Positions 56,127-64,000 of a stretch of 64,000 nt of DNA are shown piece by piece (position 1 is the stretch's first letter; every line of letters starts with the position of its first letter). The notes below the pieces were generated by a model. That model saw only the letters and a program-made list of their open reading frames with translations, made no database searches and was not told the origin of the DNA. A program made the translations under genes and the position numbers. This DNA is from Roseococcus sp. (GTDB lineage Bacteria > Pseudomonadota > Alphaproteobacteria > Acetobacterales > Acetobacteraceae). The stretch lies in assembly GCA_026414745.1 (NCBI GenBank), contig JAOAIK010000040.1:1-64000 (forward strand), read 5' to 3'.

Positions 56127-56725
56127 GCGCGGAACTCCATCAGGCGCGCCACGTAGCGGGCGAGCGTGTCGATCTCGAGGTTCACCGCGTCGCCCGGCTG
56201 CAGCGTGCCGAAGCTGGTGACGGCGGCGGTGTGCGGGATGATGTTGACCCCGAACTCGGCCCCGTCAACCTCGTTGACGGTGAGCGAGACGCCGTCCACC
56301 GCGATGCTGCCCTTCACCGCGATGTAGGGCGCGAGCGCCGCCGGGGCGCGGAAGCGCCAGCGCACCGAGGCGTTCTCGGGCGTGGCGGAGAGCACCTCCC
56401 CCACCCCGTCCACATGGCCGGTGACGAGGTGCCCGCCCAGCTCGTCCCCGAGCCTGAGGCTGCGCTCCAGGTTCACCCGCCGCCCCGGGCGCCAGGCGCC
56501 GAGCGTGGTGCGCGACAGCGTCTCCGCGCTGGCGTCCACGGCGAAGCTGTCGGCCGAGAGCTCCACCGCCGTCAGGCAGACGCCCGAGCAGGCGATGGAG
56601 CAGCCGATCGCCGCCCCCTCCAGGAAGCCCGGGGCGACGCCGATGACGAGGCGCGCGTCATGCCCCTCGCCGAGGGGCTGCACCTCGCGCAGGGTGCCGA
56701 GCGCGGTGACGATGCCGGTGAACAT
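56123..56725 (-). CDS. ribE: Riboflavin synthase alpha chain
   Basis: A 200-residue protein with two lumazine-binding repeats, each beginning with the family pattern: MFTGIVTALGTLREV ... GCSIACSGVCLTAVEL in the first and GHLVTGHVDGVGEV ... IAVDGVSLTVNEVDGAEFGVNIIPHTA in the second. Makes riboflavin from two lumazines. Shares one base with ribD and overlaps ribB by 4 bp. Confidence 0.95.
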
Positions 56726-57834
56726 CAGCCCTCTTCCTTCGCGTAGTCGCTCATCACGTCCTCGCCCAGCACGGTGCTCGCCACCAGCCGGAAGCGCGGC
56801 ATGCGCGCGAGCGCGGCGATGCCGAGCGGGCCCACCCCCGGCAGGCCCTCCGCGCCCATCACGCCCGGGGCATGGAACCAGACGAGCCGGTCCACAAGCC
56901 CCGCCCTCAGCATCGCCGCCGCGAGCCCCGCGCCGCCCTCGACCAGCACCCGCGTCACGCCGCGCTGGGCAAGCGCGGCCAGCATGGCGCGCGGCAGAAG
57001 CCCGCCGCCGGGGGCGCGGCGGATGGTCACCACCTCCACGCCCGCGCGGATATAGGGCGCGAGCGCGGCGGGGCGATGCCCGGTGCCGGTCAGCAGCCAG
57101 GTCGGGTGCGCCGCCGCGGTGGCGACGAGCCGCGCCCCGGGCGGCGTGCGCAGCCGCGCATCCGCCACCACCCGCAGCAGCGGCACGGGATCCAGACCAG
57201 GGAGCCGCACGGTGAGGTCCGGGTCATCGGCCAGCACCGTGCCGCTCCCCACCAGCACCGCATCGTGCCGGGCGCGCAGCGCCTGCACCGCGCGGCGCGC
57301 GGCGGGGCCGGTGATCCAGCGGCTTTCGCCGCCGGCGGTGGCGATGCGCCCGTCCAGCGTGGCGGCGAGCTTGAGCGTGACGAGCGGCAGCCCCTCGGTG
57401 ATGCGCTTGAGGAAGCCGGCGTTGAGGCGCGCCGCCTCCTCGCCCAGCAGCCCCTCCTCCACCGCGATCCCGGCGGCGGCGAGCCGCGCGAGGCCCCGCC
57501 CGTCCACCCGCGGGTCGGGGTCGCGCATGGCCACCACCACCCGCGCCACCCCCGCGCGGATCAGCGCGTCGCAGCAGGGGGGCGTGCGGCCGTGGTGCGA
57601 GCAGGGTTCGAGCGTGACATAGGCGGTGGCGCCGCGCGCCGCCTCGCCGGCGCGGGCCAGCGCCTCGGCCTCGGCGTGCGGGCGGCCGCCGGGCTGGGTC
57701 CAGCCGCGGGCGATCACGCGCCCCTCCTTCACCAGCACGCAGCCCACCGCCGGATTGGGCCAGGTGTTGCCGAGCCCCCGCGCGGCGAGGCGCAGGGCGG
57801 CGCGCATCTGCGCCGCGTCCTCCTCCCGCCCCAC
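56725..57834 (-). CDS. ribD: Bifunctional deaminase/reductase RibD
   Basis: A 369-residue protein starting at GTG 57834 (VGREEDAAQMRAAL), 2 bp after nrdR. N-terminal deaminase: GNTWPNPAVGCVLVKEG, zinc motif GGRPHAEAEAL and EPCSHHGRTPPCCDALI. C-terminal reductase: LKLAATLDGRIATAGGESRWITG and VLVEGGAGLAAAMLRAGLVD. Catalyses the second and third steps of riboflavin synthesis. An ATG nine codons later (MRAAL) is less likely since it would cut into the first helix. No FMN riboswitch fits the 2-bp gap. Confidence 0.94.
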   Translation of the reverse strand: MGREEDAAQMRAALRLAARGLGNTWPNPAVGCVLVKEGRVIARGWTQPGGRPHAEAEALARAGEAARGATAYVTLEPCSHHGRTPPCCDALIRAGVARVVVAMRDPDPRVDGRGLARLAAAGIAVEEGLLGEEAARLNAGFLKRITEGLPLVTLKLAATLDGRIATAGGESRWITGPAARRAVQALRARHDAVLVGSGTVLADDPDLTVRLPGLDPVPLLRVVADARLRTPPGARLVATAAAHPTWLLTGTGHRPAALAPYIRAGVEVVTIRRAPGGGLLPRAMLAALAQRGVTRVLVEGGAGLAAAMLRAGLVDRLVWFHAPGVMGAEGLPGVGPLGIAALARMPRFRLVASTVLGEDVMSDYAKEEG

Positions 57835-57836
57835 GG

Positions 57837-58289
57837 TCAGGGCTTTTCGAGGCCGCTCAGGAAGGCCCCGAAATCCTTCGCCTCGGTGAAGTTCTGATAG
57901 ACCGAGGCGAAGCGCACATAGGCCACCTCGTCCACGCCCTTCAGCGCCTCCATCACCATCTCGCCGATTCGGCGCGAGGGGATTTCCGCCTCCGCCTCCA
58001 TCTCCAGCCGGCGCTGGATGCCGTTGGCGATGCGCTCGATGCGCTCCTCCGCCACCGGACGCTTGCGGCAGGCGATGGTGATGGACTTCACCAGCTTGTC
58101 CCGGTCGAAGGGCACGCGCCGGCCGTCGGACTTCAGCACCGTGAGCTCCTTGAGCTGGATGCGCTCGAAGGTGGTGAAGCGGTTGCCGCAGGCGGGGCAG
58201 AAGCGGCGGCGGCGGATGGAGGAGCCGTCCTCGGAGGGGCGGCTGTCCTTCACCTGGGTGTCCTCGTGGCCGCAGTAGGGGCAGCGCAT
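57837..58289 (-). CDS. nrdR: Transcriptional repressor NrdR
   Basis: A 150-residue repressor of ribonucleotide reductase genes. Zinc ribbon [18 protein letters not shown] ... [15 protein letters not shown] (four Cys) followed by an ATP-cone starting [20 protein letters not shown]. dATP/ATP in the cone controls DNA binding. Its place between glyA and ribD is conserved in this group and probably reflects chromosomal history rather than function. Confidence 0.96.
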   Translation of the reverse strand: MRCPYCGHEDTQVKDSRPSEDGSSIRRRRFCPACGNRFTTFERIQLKELTVLKSDGRRVPFDRDKLVKSITIACRKRPVAEERIERIANGIQRRLEMEAEAEIPSRRIGEMVMEALKGVDEVAYVRFASVYQNFTEAKDFGAFLSGLEKP

Positions 58290-58306
58290 GGTCTTCCGCC
58301 CTCAGA

Positions 58307-58363
58307 GGCCGCGCGCGCGCCGCGCGCGCCGGGCGCGCCCGCGCGGCGGGGCGCCCGGCCGCC
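58307..58363. repeat. 57-base stretch of only G and C
   Basis: Between nrdR and glyA lies an unbroken run without A or T, starting with alternating cg steps and containing several short inverted segments (for example gcgcgc blocks and ggcgcgccc). It probably folds in RNA and may mark the end of the glyA message. The rest of the 154-bp gap shows no recognisable promoter. Confidence 0.5.
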
Positions 58364-58443
58364 ATGTCGTCCGGGTGGTGCCGGCCGCGGGCCGAGGGGA
58401 TGGTCGCGGAGCGAGGCGCGATGGCCCGGACGGCGCCATCTCG

Positions 58444-59745
58444 TCACTGGTAGATGGGGAAGCGCTGGCACAGGGCGAGCACCTCCCGGCCCACCGCCTG
58501 CTCCACCGCGCTGTTCGCCTCTGGGCTGTTCGCCTGCTGCAGCCCGTCCAGCACGCGCACGATCAGCCGCCCCACCTCGCGGAACTCGGCCTCGCCGAAG
58601 CCCCGCGTGGTGCCGGCCGGCGTGCCGAGGCGGATGCCGGAGGTCACCATCGGCTTCTCCGGGTCGAAGGGGATCGCGTTCTTGTTGCAGGTGAGGTGCG
58701 CGCGCCCGAGCGCCGCCTCGGCCGCCTTGCCCGTCAGCCCCTTGGGGCGGAGGTCCACCAGCATCATGTGGCTGTCGGTCCCGCCCGAGACGATGGCCAG
58801 CCCGCCCTTGACCAGCTCATCGGCGAGCGCGCGGGCGTTGGCCACCACCTGCCGCGCATAGGCGCGGAACTCGGGGCGCAGCGCCTCGCCGAAGGCCACC
58901 GCCTTGGCGGCGATGACATGCATCAGCGGCCCGCCCTGCAGGCCCGGGAACATCGCGCTGTTGATCTTCTTCGCGATGGCCTCGTCGTTGGTCAGGATCA
59001 GCCCGCCGCGCGGGCCGCGCAGCGTCTTGTGCGTCGTCGTCGTCGTCACATGCGCGTGCGGAACGGGCGAAGGATAGGCGCCGGCGGCGACGAGGCCCGC
59101 GTAATGCGCCATGTCCACCATCAGGATCGCCCCCACCTCGTCGGCGATGCGGCGGAAGCGCGCGAAGTCGATCTCGCGCGAGTAGGCCGAGCCGCCCGCG
59201 ATGATCAGCTTCGGCCGGTGCGCGCGCGCCAGCCGCTCCATTCCCTCGTAGTCGAGCAGCCCGTCCTCGGCGCGCACCCCGTAGTGGATCGGGCGGAACC
59301 ACTTGCCCGAGTAGTTCACCGGCGCGCCATGCGTCAGGTGCCCGCCGGCGGCGAGGTCCATGGCGAGGAAGCTGTCGCCCGGCTGGAGCAGGGCGAAGAA
59401 CACCGCGATGTTGGCGCTGGCGCCGCTGTGCGGCTGCACATTGGCGAAGGCGCAGCCGAAGAGCTGCTTCGCGCGCTCGATGGCGAGCGTCTCCGCCACG
59501 TCCACGAACGCGCAGCCGCCGTAGTAGCGCCGGCCGGGATAGCCCTCGGCATACTTGTTCGTCAGCACGCTGCCCTGCGCCTCCAGCACGGCGCGGCTGA
59601 CGATGTTCTCGGAGGCGATGAGCTCGATGCCGTCCTGCTGGCGCGTCAGCTCCTGCGCGATGGCGGCGGCGAGCTCGGGGTCGCTCTCGGCCACGCCGGC
59701 CTGGAAGAAGCGGGCGGGCAGGAAGCGGGCGGTGCTCTCGTTCAT
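58444..59745 (-). CDS. glyA: Serine hydroxymethyltransferase
   Basis: A 433-residue PLP enzyme interconverting serine and glycine with tetrahydrofolate. [95 protein letters not shown] and [14 protein letters not shown] with the PLP lysine are all intact. Length is normal. The start ATG is at 59745; rpiB lies 63 bp upstream on the same strand. Confidence 0.97.
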   Translation of the reverse strand: MNESTARFLPARFFQAGVAESDPELAAAIAQELTRQQDGIELIASENIVSRAVLEAQGSVLTNKYAEGYPGRRYYGGCAFVDVAETLAIERAKQLFGCAFANVQPHSGASANIAVFFALLQPGDSFLAMDLAAGGHLTHGAPVNYSGKWFRPIHYGVRAEDGLLDYEGMERLARAHRPKLIIAGGSAYSREIDFARFRRIADEVGAILMVDMAHYAGLVAAGAYPSPVPHAHVTTTTTHKTLRGPRGGLILTNDEAIAKKINSAMFPGLQGGPLMHVIAAKAVAFGEALRPEFRAYARQVVANARALADELVKGGLAIVSGGTDSHMMLVDLRPKGLTGKAAEAALGRAHLTCNKNAIPFDPEKPMVTSGIRLGTPAGTTRGFGEAEFREVGRLIVRVLDGLQQANSPEANSAVEQAVGREVLALCQRFPIYQ

Positions 59746-59808
59746 GGGCGGGGCCTCTCGGATCGGCGCAGGCTTAGCACGGGCCGCGCCGCGGGGGGAC
59801 AGAGGGGG

Positions 59809-60249
59809 TCAGCCCGGCGCGCCGGGGGCGAGCTTGGCGAGGCGCCGCGCGTGCCGCCCGCCCTCGAAGGGCGTGGCGAGGAAGGCGGCCAGCGCGTCGA
59901 GCGCCACCTCCACCCCCGTGGTGCGGGCGCCGAAGCAGGCGATGTTGGCGTCGTTGTGCGCCCGCGTCAGCCGCGCCTCGGTGGCCGAGTGCAGCACGGC
60001 GGCGCGGATGGCGGGGTGGCGGTTGGCGGCGATGGCCATGCCGATTCCCGTGCCGCAGACCAGCACGCCGAAGCGCGCCTCGCCCGCGGCCACCCGCGCG
60101 GCCACGGCCTCTGCGAAATCGGGGTAGTCCACGCTCTCGGCGCTGTGCGTGCCGAGGTCGAGCAGCGCATGCCCGCCCGCCTCCAGCGCGGCGGCGAGAG
60201 CCTGCTTGAGCGGCAGGCCGGCGTGGTCGGAGCCGAGGGCGATGATCAT
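59809..60249 (-). CDS. rpiB: Ribose-5-phosphate isomerase B
   Basis: A 146-residue RpiB/LacB-type isomerase. MIIALGSDHAGLPLKQALAA with the SDHAG loop, VDYPDFAEAVAARVAAGEA, GVLVCGTGIGMAIAANR (catalytic Cys) and HNDANIACFGART are diagnostic. Precedes glyA, a conserved pair in alphaproteobacteria. Confidence 0.95.
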   Translation of the reverse strand: MIIALGSDHAGLPLKQALAAALEAGGHALLDLGTHSAESVDYPDFAEAVAARVAAGEARFGVLVCGTGIGMAIAANRHPAIRAAVLHSATEARLTRAHNDANIACFGARTTGVEVALDALAAFLATPFEGGRHARRLAKLAPGAPG

Positions 60250-60310
60250 GCGCGGGCGCTTACCATGCCGGGCGCGGGGCCGGGTATCGCGCCCGCGTCA
60301 TGGCCCCCCC

Positions 60311-61111
60311 TCACGGAGTGCCGGCGTGGCGCGCCAGGAAGGCGGGCAGCTCGGCCCGGGCGGCCTCGCGCGCCGCCGGCTCGGGGCCGAGATGCACGCG
60401 CCGGCCATTGGGCAGCAGCCAGGCCCGGAGCGGCCCGCCCAGCATGTCGAAGCCGTGATGGGCGCCGGGCAGCAGCCGGGCGGTGGCGGCCTCGGGCGCG
60501 CGGGCGGCGAGGGCGAGGCAGGGCTCGGGCGGCGTCCAGTCATCCTCCGCGCCCAGCAGCATCAGCAGCGGCGCGCGGCCCGGGCCGGGCTCGGGCCGGC
60601 CGATGCTGAGCGGCCCGCAGCCGGGATAGAAGGCGATGGCGGCGGCGATCTCGCCCGGGGCGGCGGCGAGCCAGGCGAGCAGCGCGGTGGAGCCGCCATG
60701 CGACCAGCCGAGGAGCACCGGCCCGCGCCCCGCCTGGCCCCAGGGCTGGGCGCGGGCCCAGGCGGCGGCGGCCCGCGCGTCGGCCGCCCTGAGGCGCGGC
60801 GGGGCGCGGTGCTCGGGCCGGCCGCAGGCGTCGCCGAGGCCCCGGCTGGCGAAACTGTCGGGAAACAGCACCGGATGCCCCAGCGCGGCCAGCCGCGCCG
60901 CCCAGTCGGCCTCGCGCGGAGGCAGGCGCAGCGGGGCCTCGGCGCCGCCCAGGCCCATGCAGCCATGCAGGGCGATGACCGGGGCGGCGCGCACCGCCTC
61001 GGGCCGGACGAGCCAGGCGCGCAGCGTCACGCCCTCGGGGCCGGGGAGGGCGAGGGGCTCGGCCGCCGCCGGAACGGCGAGGGCGAGCAGCAGCAGGGCG
61101 AGGCGGCGCAT
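60311..61111 (-). CDS. Exported dienelactone hydrolase-family protein
   Basis: A 266-residue alpha/beta hydrolase with a signal peptide (MRRLALLLLALAVPAAAEP). VIALHGCMGLGGAEAPLRLP is the oxyanion region, FPDSFASRGLGDACGRP follows, the nucleophile elbow is LLGWSHGGST and the late His is in LLPGAHHGFDML, with an Asp in GAEDDWTPPEPC. The Asp-Trp-Thr and HHGFD motifs place it among dienelactone hydrolase-like proteins. Periplasmic; substrate unknown. 41 bp after the phytase-like gene on the same strand. Confidence 0.85.
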   Translation of the reverse strand: MRRLALLLLALAVPAAAEPLALPGPEGVTLRAWLVRPEAVRAAPVIALHGCMGLGGAEAPLRLPPREADWAARLAALGHPVLFPDSFASRGLGDACGRPEHRAPPRLRAADARAAAAWARAQPWGQAGRGPVLLGWSHGGSTALLAWLAAAPGEIAAAIAFYPGCGPLSIGRPEPGPGRAPLLMLLGAEDDWTPPEPCLALAARAPEAATARLLPGAHHGFDMLGGPLRAWLLPNGRRVHLGPEPAAREAARAELPAFLARHAGTP

Positions 61112-61152
61112 GGGCGGCAGGCTGCGCCCGGCCCCGCCCCGGGGGCAAGCGG

Positions 61153-62100
61153 TCAGTCCAGCCGGTAGAGCAGCAGCAGGCTGCGCTGGGCGCGCCGCTC
61201 GTTGTCGTCGGAGATCAGCGCCACCAGCGTCGTGCCGCCATGGCGCGCGGCCGCCACCCCCTCCCAGTTCTCGGCCGGGGCGTCCTCGGGCAGGGAGAGC
61301 AGCGTCTCGCCCGCGAGGAGGGGGGCCTCGGCGGCGAGCGCGGCGGCGGGCAGCCGCGCGAGGCGGCAGCGGAAGCCGGAGAACAGGGCGTAGCGCCGCT
61401 CCAGCACCAGCGCGCCGCCATCGGGCAGGCCGGCGGCGCCGGTGGGCTCCATGTCGGGCTCGGGGCGATAGGCGGCGGGCGTCCAGCGCGGCCGGCCCGC
61501 CTCCAGCCGGGCGAGCCAGGCGGCGCGCAGCGCGCTCTCGCCGCCCGGCGCGAGGGATTCGGCGATGGCGAGGAGCCGCCCGTCGGCGAGCTGCGTCAGC
61601 GCCTCCAGCCCGCCATTGTCGGGGGCGGCGGCGAGGCCGGGCGGGGCGGGAAAGGCCGCCCCGGGCGCGTCGAGCCGCGGATGGTGCTGGATGCGGTGCT
61701 GCCGCTCGAAGGCGATGAGCCAGCCGCCCTGGTCGAGGCGCGCCAGCGCCTCGGCATCGCCGGCGCGGCCGGCCAGCGCCTGGCCGTTCGCCCCGCGCAG
61801 GGGGCCGTGGCGCACCTCCTCCAGCGCGCGGGGCCGGCCCTCGGCGTCCAGGCGCAGCCGCGCCTGCCACCAGCGCCCGCGGTCGCTGACCGCCGAGAGG
61901 GTGAGGTCCGGGGCGAGGTGCAGGCCGGAGAAGCCGCCAAAGCCCCAGGGCGAGGTGTCGAGCACCAGCCCGCCCAGCGGCCGCAGGCCGGGACGCGCCG
62001 GGGCGGGCAGGGGGAAGGGGCCGGTGAGGGCCCGCGCGAGGGCGGGGGCGGCGAGCAGCCCCGGCAGGACCAGCAGCAGGGCGCGGCGGGCGGGGGCCAT
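61153..62100 (-). CDS. Exported phytase-like (esterase-like) beta-propeller protein
   Basis: A 315-residue protein with signal peptide MAPARRALLLVLPGLLAAPALA. The repeating pattern GLVLDTSPWGFGGFSGLHLA, LSAVSDRGRWWQARLRLD, NGGLEALTQLADGRLLAIAE, GAAGLPDGGALVLERRYAL and ENWEGVAAARHGGTTLVALI followed by SDDN matches the 'esterase-like activity of phytase' family seen in alphaproteobacteria. Probably a calcium-dependent phosphoesterase-like propeller, actual activity unproven. Followed by the hydrolase gene, preceded by the repeat array and cobT. Confidence 0.83.
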   Translation of the reverse strand: MAPARRALLLVLPGLLAAPALARALTGPFPLPAPARPGLRPLGGLVLDTSPWGFGGFSGLHLAPDLTLSAVSDRGRWWQARLRLDAEGRPRALEEVRHGPLRGANGQALAGRAGDAEALARLDQGGWLIAFERQHRIQHHPRLDAPGAAFPAPPGLAAAPDNGGLEALTQLADGRLLAIAESLAPGGESALRAAWLARLEAGRPRWTPAAYRPEPDMEPTGAAGLPDGGALVLERRYALFSGFRCRLARLPAAALAAEAPLLAGETLLSLPEDAPAENWEGVAAARHGGTTLVALISDDNERRAQRSLLLLYRLD

Positions 62101-62133
62101 GGTCAGCGGGTCGGGCTGGGGGCTGGCGGCGCG

Positions 62134-62172
62134 TCAGACCATGGCCGGCGCAGGCTCCGCCGCGGCCCGGTG
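62134..62172 (-). repeat. Duplicate copy of the cobT 3' end
   Basis: Bases 62134-62172 match 62335-62373, the last 13 codons of cobT including its stop, at about 35 of 39 positions. Read leftward it encodes HRAAAEPAPAMV and stop, against [12 protein letters not shown] and stop in cobT. The two copies are 201 bp apart, exactly 67 codons, so they are in the same frame. The 27-bp repeat array fills most of the space between. Confidence 0.85.
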
Positions 62173-62173
62173 C

Positions 62174-62308
62174 GTCGCGCCGGAAGGCGCGCGGGGAGAG
62201 GTCGCGCCGCAAGGCGCGCGGGGAGAGGTCGCGCCGGAAGGCGCGCGGGGAGAGGTCGCGCCGGAAGGCGCGCGGGGAGACGTCGCGCCGCGAGGCGCGC
62301 GGGAGCTG
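62174..62308 (+). repeat. Five tandem 27-bp repeats, each a GNRA-loop hairpin
   Basis: Units begin at 62174, 62201, 62228, 62255 and 62282. Each has the stem cgcgcc/ggcgcg around a 4-base loop: ggaa, gcaa, ggaa, ggaa, gcga on the + strand. The loop is where most unit-to-unit change occurs, yet all fit GNRA. 27 bp equals nine codons; read leftward in the cobT frame the array would give repeats of the type SPRAPSGAT, with no interior stop. A 61-codon frame starting at ATG 62319 spans it, but Arg/Pro/Ser-only content makes translation doubtful. The stretch 62101-62334 holds no supported gene. Confidence 0.9.
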
Positions 62309-62334
62309 ACGCGGGGCATCGGGCCGCCCGGGCT

Positions 62335-64000
62335 TCAGAGAATCGCCGGCGCACGCTCCGCCGCGGCCCGGTGCCACGCCTCGGCGGCGTCCTCGTCGAA
62401 CAGTTCGGCGAGCTTCTTCATCATGGTGCCGCCCAGCTCCTCGGCGTCCACGATGGTGACGGCGCGGCGGTAGTAGCGCGTCACGTCATGGCCGATGCCG
62501 ATGGCGATCAGCTCCACCTGCTGGCGCGTCTCGATCTCGCGGATCACCTCGCGCAGGTGGCGCTCCAGGTAGTTGCCGGGGTTCACCGAGAGGGTGGAAT
62601 CGTCCACCGGCGCGCCGTCGCTGATGACCATCAGGATGCGCCGGTGCTCGGGCCGAACCAGCAGGCGGCGATAGGCCCAGTTCAGCGCCTCGCCGTCGAT
62701 GTTCTCCTTGAGCAGCCCCTCGCGGAGCATCAGCCCCATGGCGCGGCGGGCGCGCCGCCAGGGCGCGTCCGCAGGCTTGTAGACGATGTGGCGCAGGTCG
62801 TTCAGACGCCCCGGGTTGCGCGGCTTGCCCTCGGCCACCCAGCGCTCGCGGCTCTGGCCGCCCTTCCAGGCGCGGGTGGTGAAGCCGAGGATCTCCACCT
62901 TCACCGCGCAGCGTTCCAGCGTGCGCGCCAGGATGTCGGCGCACATGGCGGCGACGGTGATGGGCCGGCCGCGCATGGAGCCGGAGTTGTCGATCAGCAG
63001 GGTCACCACCGTGTCGCGGAAATCGGTGTCGCGCTCGCGCTTGTAGGAGAGCGAGTGGGTGGGGTTGGCGACCACGCGGGCGAGCCGCGCGACGTCGAGA
63101 AGCCCCTCCTCCAGGTCGAACTCCCAGGCGCGCTGCTGCTGGGCCATCAGCCGCCGCTGCAGCCGGTTGGCGAGCTTCGAGACCACGCCGTGCAGATGCT
63201 GGAGCTGCTGGTCGAGCTGCTGGCGCAGCCGCGTGAGCTCGTCGGGGTCGCAGAGATCTTCGGCCTCCACCACCTCGTCGAACTGGGTGGTGAAGGCGCG
63301 GTAGCGCGAGCTGTCCTCGACCTGGGGCGGTTCGCGGCGGGCCTGGGGGCCGCCGGGCTTCTCGTCGCCCTCGGCGGCCGCCCCCTCCTCCTCGGACTCC
63401 TGGGCCTCCTCCTCGGCGGCGTCGCCCTCCATGGTCTCGGGCTCGGCGCCCTGCATGGCCTCCTGGTCCATGGACTGCGCCTCGCCGGGCGAGGCCTGGT
63501 CCTGCTGGCTCGCCTCCTCGGCGCCCTCGTCACCCTCCTGGTCGTCCTCGGCCTCGGAGTCGAGCTCGGCCTCGGCGAGGTCCATGGCGGCAAGCAGCTT
63601 GCGCGCGGCGCGGGCGAAGGCGTCCTGGTCGTCGGTGGCGGCGGCGAGCTCCTCCATCGCCGCGCTGGCCTTCTCGTCGAGATGGCCGCGCCAGAGCTCG
63701 AGCACGCGCTGCGCCGCGGGCGGCGGCGGCTCGCCCGTGATCTTCTCGCGCGCCATCAGGGCCAGCGCCGCGTGCAGCGGAAGCTGGTCCTTGCGCGTCA
63801 TGCGGTCATAGCCCTCGGCCTCGCACTCCTCGGCGAGGCGGGCACGGAGGTTGGCGGCCACTCCGGCCATGTGGCGGGCGCCCACGGCCTGCACGCGCAC
63901 CTCCTCGAGGGCGTCGAACACCTCGCGCGCCTCCTTGCGGGCGGGGGCGCGGGCGGCGTGGGTGGCCTCGTCGTGATGGCGCAGCTTCAGCGCCACGGCA
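62335..64000 (-). CDS. cobT: Cobaltochelatase subunit CobT (N-terminus outside window)
   Basis: The last ~555 residues of CobT, the VWA-domain subunit of the aerobic cobalt chelatase that with CobS and CobN inserts Co2+ into hydrogenobyrinate diamide. The frame is open through the window edge; the GTG at 63996 (before ALKLRHHDE) is internal by comparison with ~630-residue relatives. Visible: a very acidic Glu/Gln/Ser linker (about codons 145-225), [20 protein letters not shown], a coiled segment, then the VWA domain with MIDAS motif [28 protein letters not shown] and [13 protein letters not shown]. Ends in [15 protein letters not shown]. Confidence 0.95.
   Translation of the reverse strand, partial: AVALKLRHHDEATHAARAPARKEAREVFDALEEVRVQAVGARHMAGVAANLRARLAEECEAEGYDRMTRKDQLPLHAALALMAREKITGEPPPPAAQRVLELWRGHLDEKASAAMEELAAATDDQDAFARAARKLLAAMDLAEAELDSEAEDDQEGDEGAEEASQQDQASPGEAQSMDQEAMQGAEPETMEGDAAEEEAQESEEEGAAAEGDEKPGGPQARREPPQVEDSSRYRAFTTQFDEVVEAEDLCDPDELTRLRQQLDQQLQHLHGVVSKLANRLQRRLMAQQQRAWEFDLEEGLLDVARLARVVANPTHSLSYKRERDTDFRDTVVTLLIDNSGSMRGRPITVAAMCADILARTLERCAVKVEILGFTTRAWKGGQSRERWVAEGKPRNPGRLNDLRHIVYKPADAPWRRARRAMGLMLREGLLKENIDGEALNWAYRRLLVRPEHRRILMVISDGAPVDDSTLSVNPGNYLERHLREVIREIETRQQVELIAIGIGHDVTRYYRRAVTIVDAEELGGTMMKKLAELFDEDAAEAWHRAAAERAPAIL

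Noticed and set aside
57834-57839. FMN riboswitch before ribD
   Set aside because: Only 2 bp separate nrdR and ribD, and no room exists for the aptamer.
62174-62308. CRISPR array
   Set aside because: Units are directly abutting with no variable spacers.
62134-62319. 61-codon Arg/Ser/Pro protein across the repeat array
   Set aside because: Entirely made of the repeated nonapeptide pattern plus the cobT tail copy; no ribosome-binding site recognised and better explained as repeat DNA.

Overview
The window is very GC-rich (roughly 70% by eye), densely packed, and carries gene orders typical of Alphaproteobacteria, most likely Rhodospirillales/Acetobacteraceae (Roseomonas-like). Supporting marks are rpsF-rpsR-DUF2232-rplI, leuS-lptE-holA, rpiB-glyA-nrdR-ribD-ribE-ribB-ribH-nusB-thiL, UPF0262, an aerobic-type CobT, Bug-type solute receptors and several family III CoA-transferases. 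No rRNA, tRNA, phage, IS element or CRISPR array was seen.

Layout. 1-10.1 kb: end of an outer-membrane porin with a strong terminator, a DUF3576 lipoprotein, a secreted alpha/beta hydrolase, a decayed chemotaxis receptor with an in-frame TAG, then holA, lptE and leuS leftward and the S6/S18/L9 ribosomal operon rightward. 10.2-11.9 kb: LysE-type exporter and a WecA/MraY-type sugar-phosphate transferase.

11.9-26.0 kb: a complete respiratory formate dehydrogenase locus. It has a divergent multi-[4Fe-4S] protein, a translationally coupled set of poorly characterised proteins (lipoate/biotin ligase-like, DUF6505, DUF6352, DUF3305, DUF3306), a TorD chaperone, a small Tat-targeted peptide, the catalytic, Fe-S and cytochrome b subunits, then mobB and moeA for the molybdenum cofactor. 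The chaperone is unusual: its first ~66 residues are a YdaS/Cro-like helix-turn-helix, and the DNA before it carries two inverted pairs of a TGCA-centred motif. This suggests a chaperone that may also regulate its own operon and is the most interesting system in the window.

26-42.5 kb: accessory metabolism (enoyl-CoA hydratase, quinone oxidoreductase, Bug receptor, two CoA-transferases, a lone xanthine dehydrogenase-type molybdenum subunit), a TTC38-like TPR protein, a split Flp-pilin-like micro-ORF in an AT-rich island, an RND efflux pump, RidA, an Asp/Glu racemase, DUF983, UPF0262 and mtnA.

42.5-51.8 kb: a sigma-54 two-component system directly downstream of a seven-gene Mrp Na+/H+ antiporter operon whose MrpG carries a ~300-residue universal-stress-like extension. 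51.9-60.2 kb: the riboflavin/nusB/thiL/glyA/rpiB block with an MFS transporter at its end. 60.3-64 kb: two exported hydrolases, an array of five 27-bp hairpin repeats flanked by a duplicated copy of the cobT 3' end, and cobT itself, running off the window.
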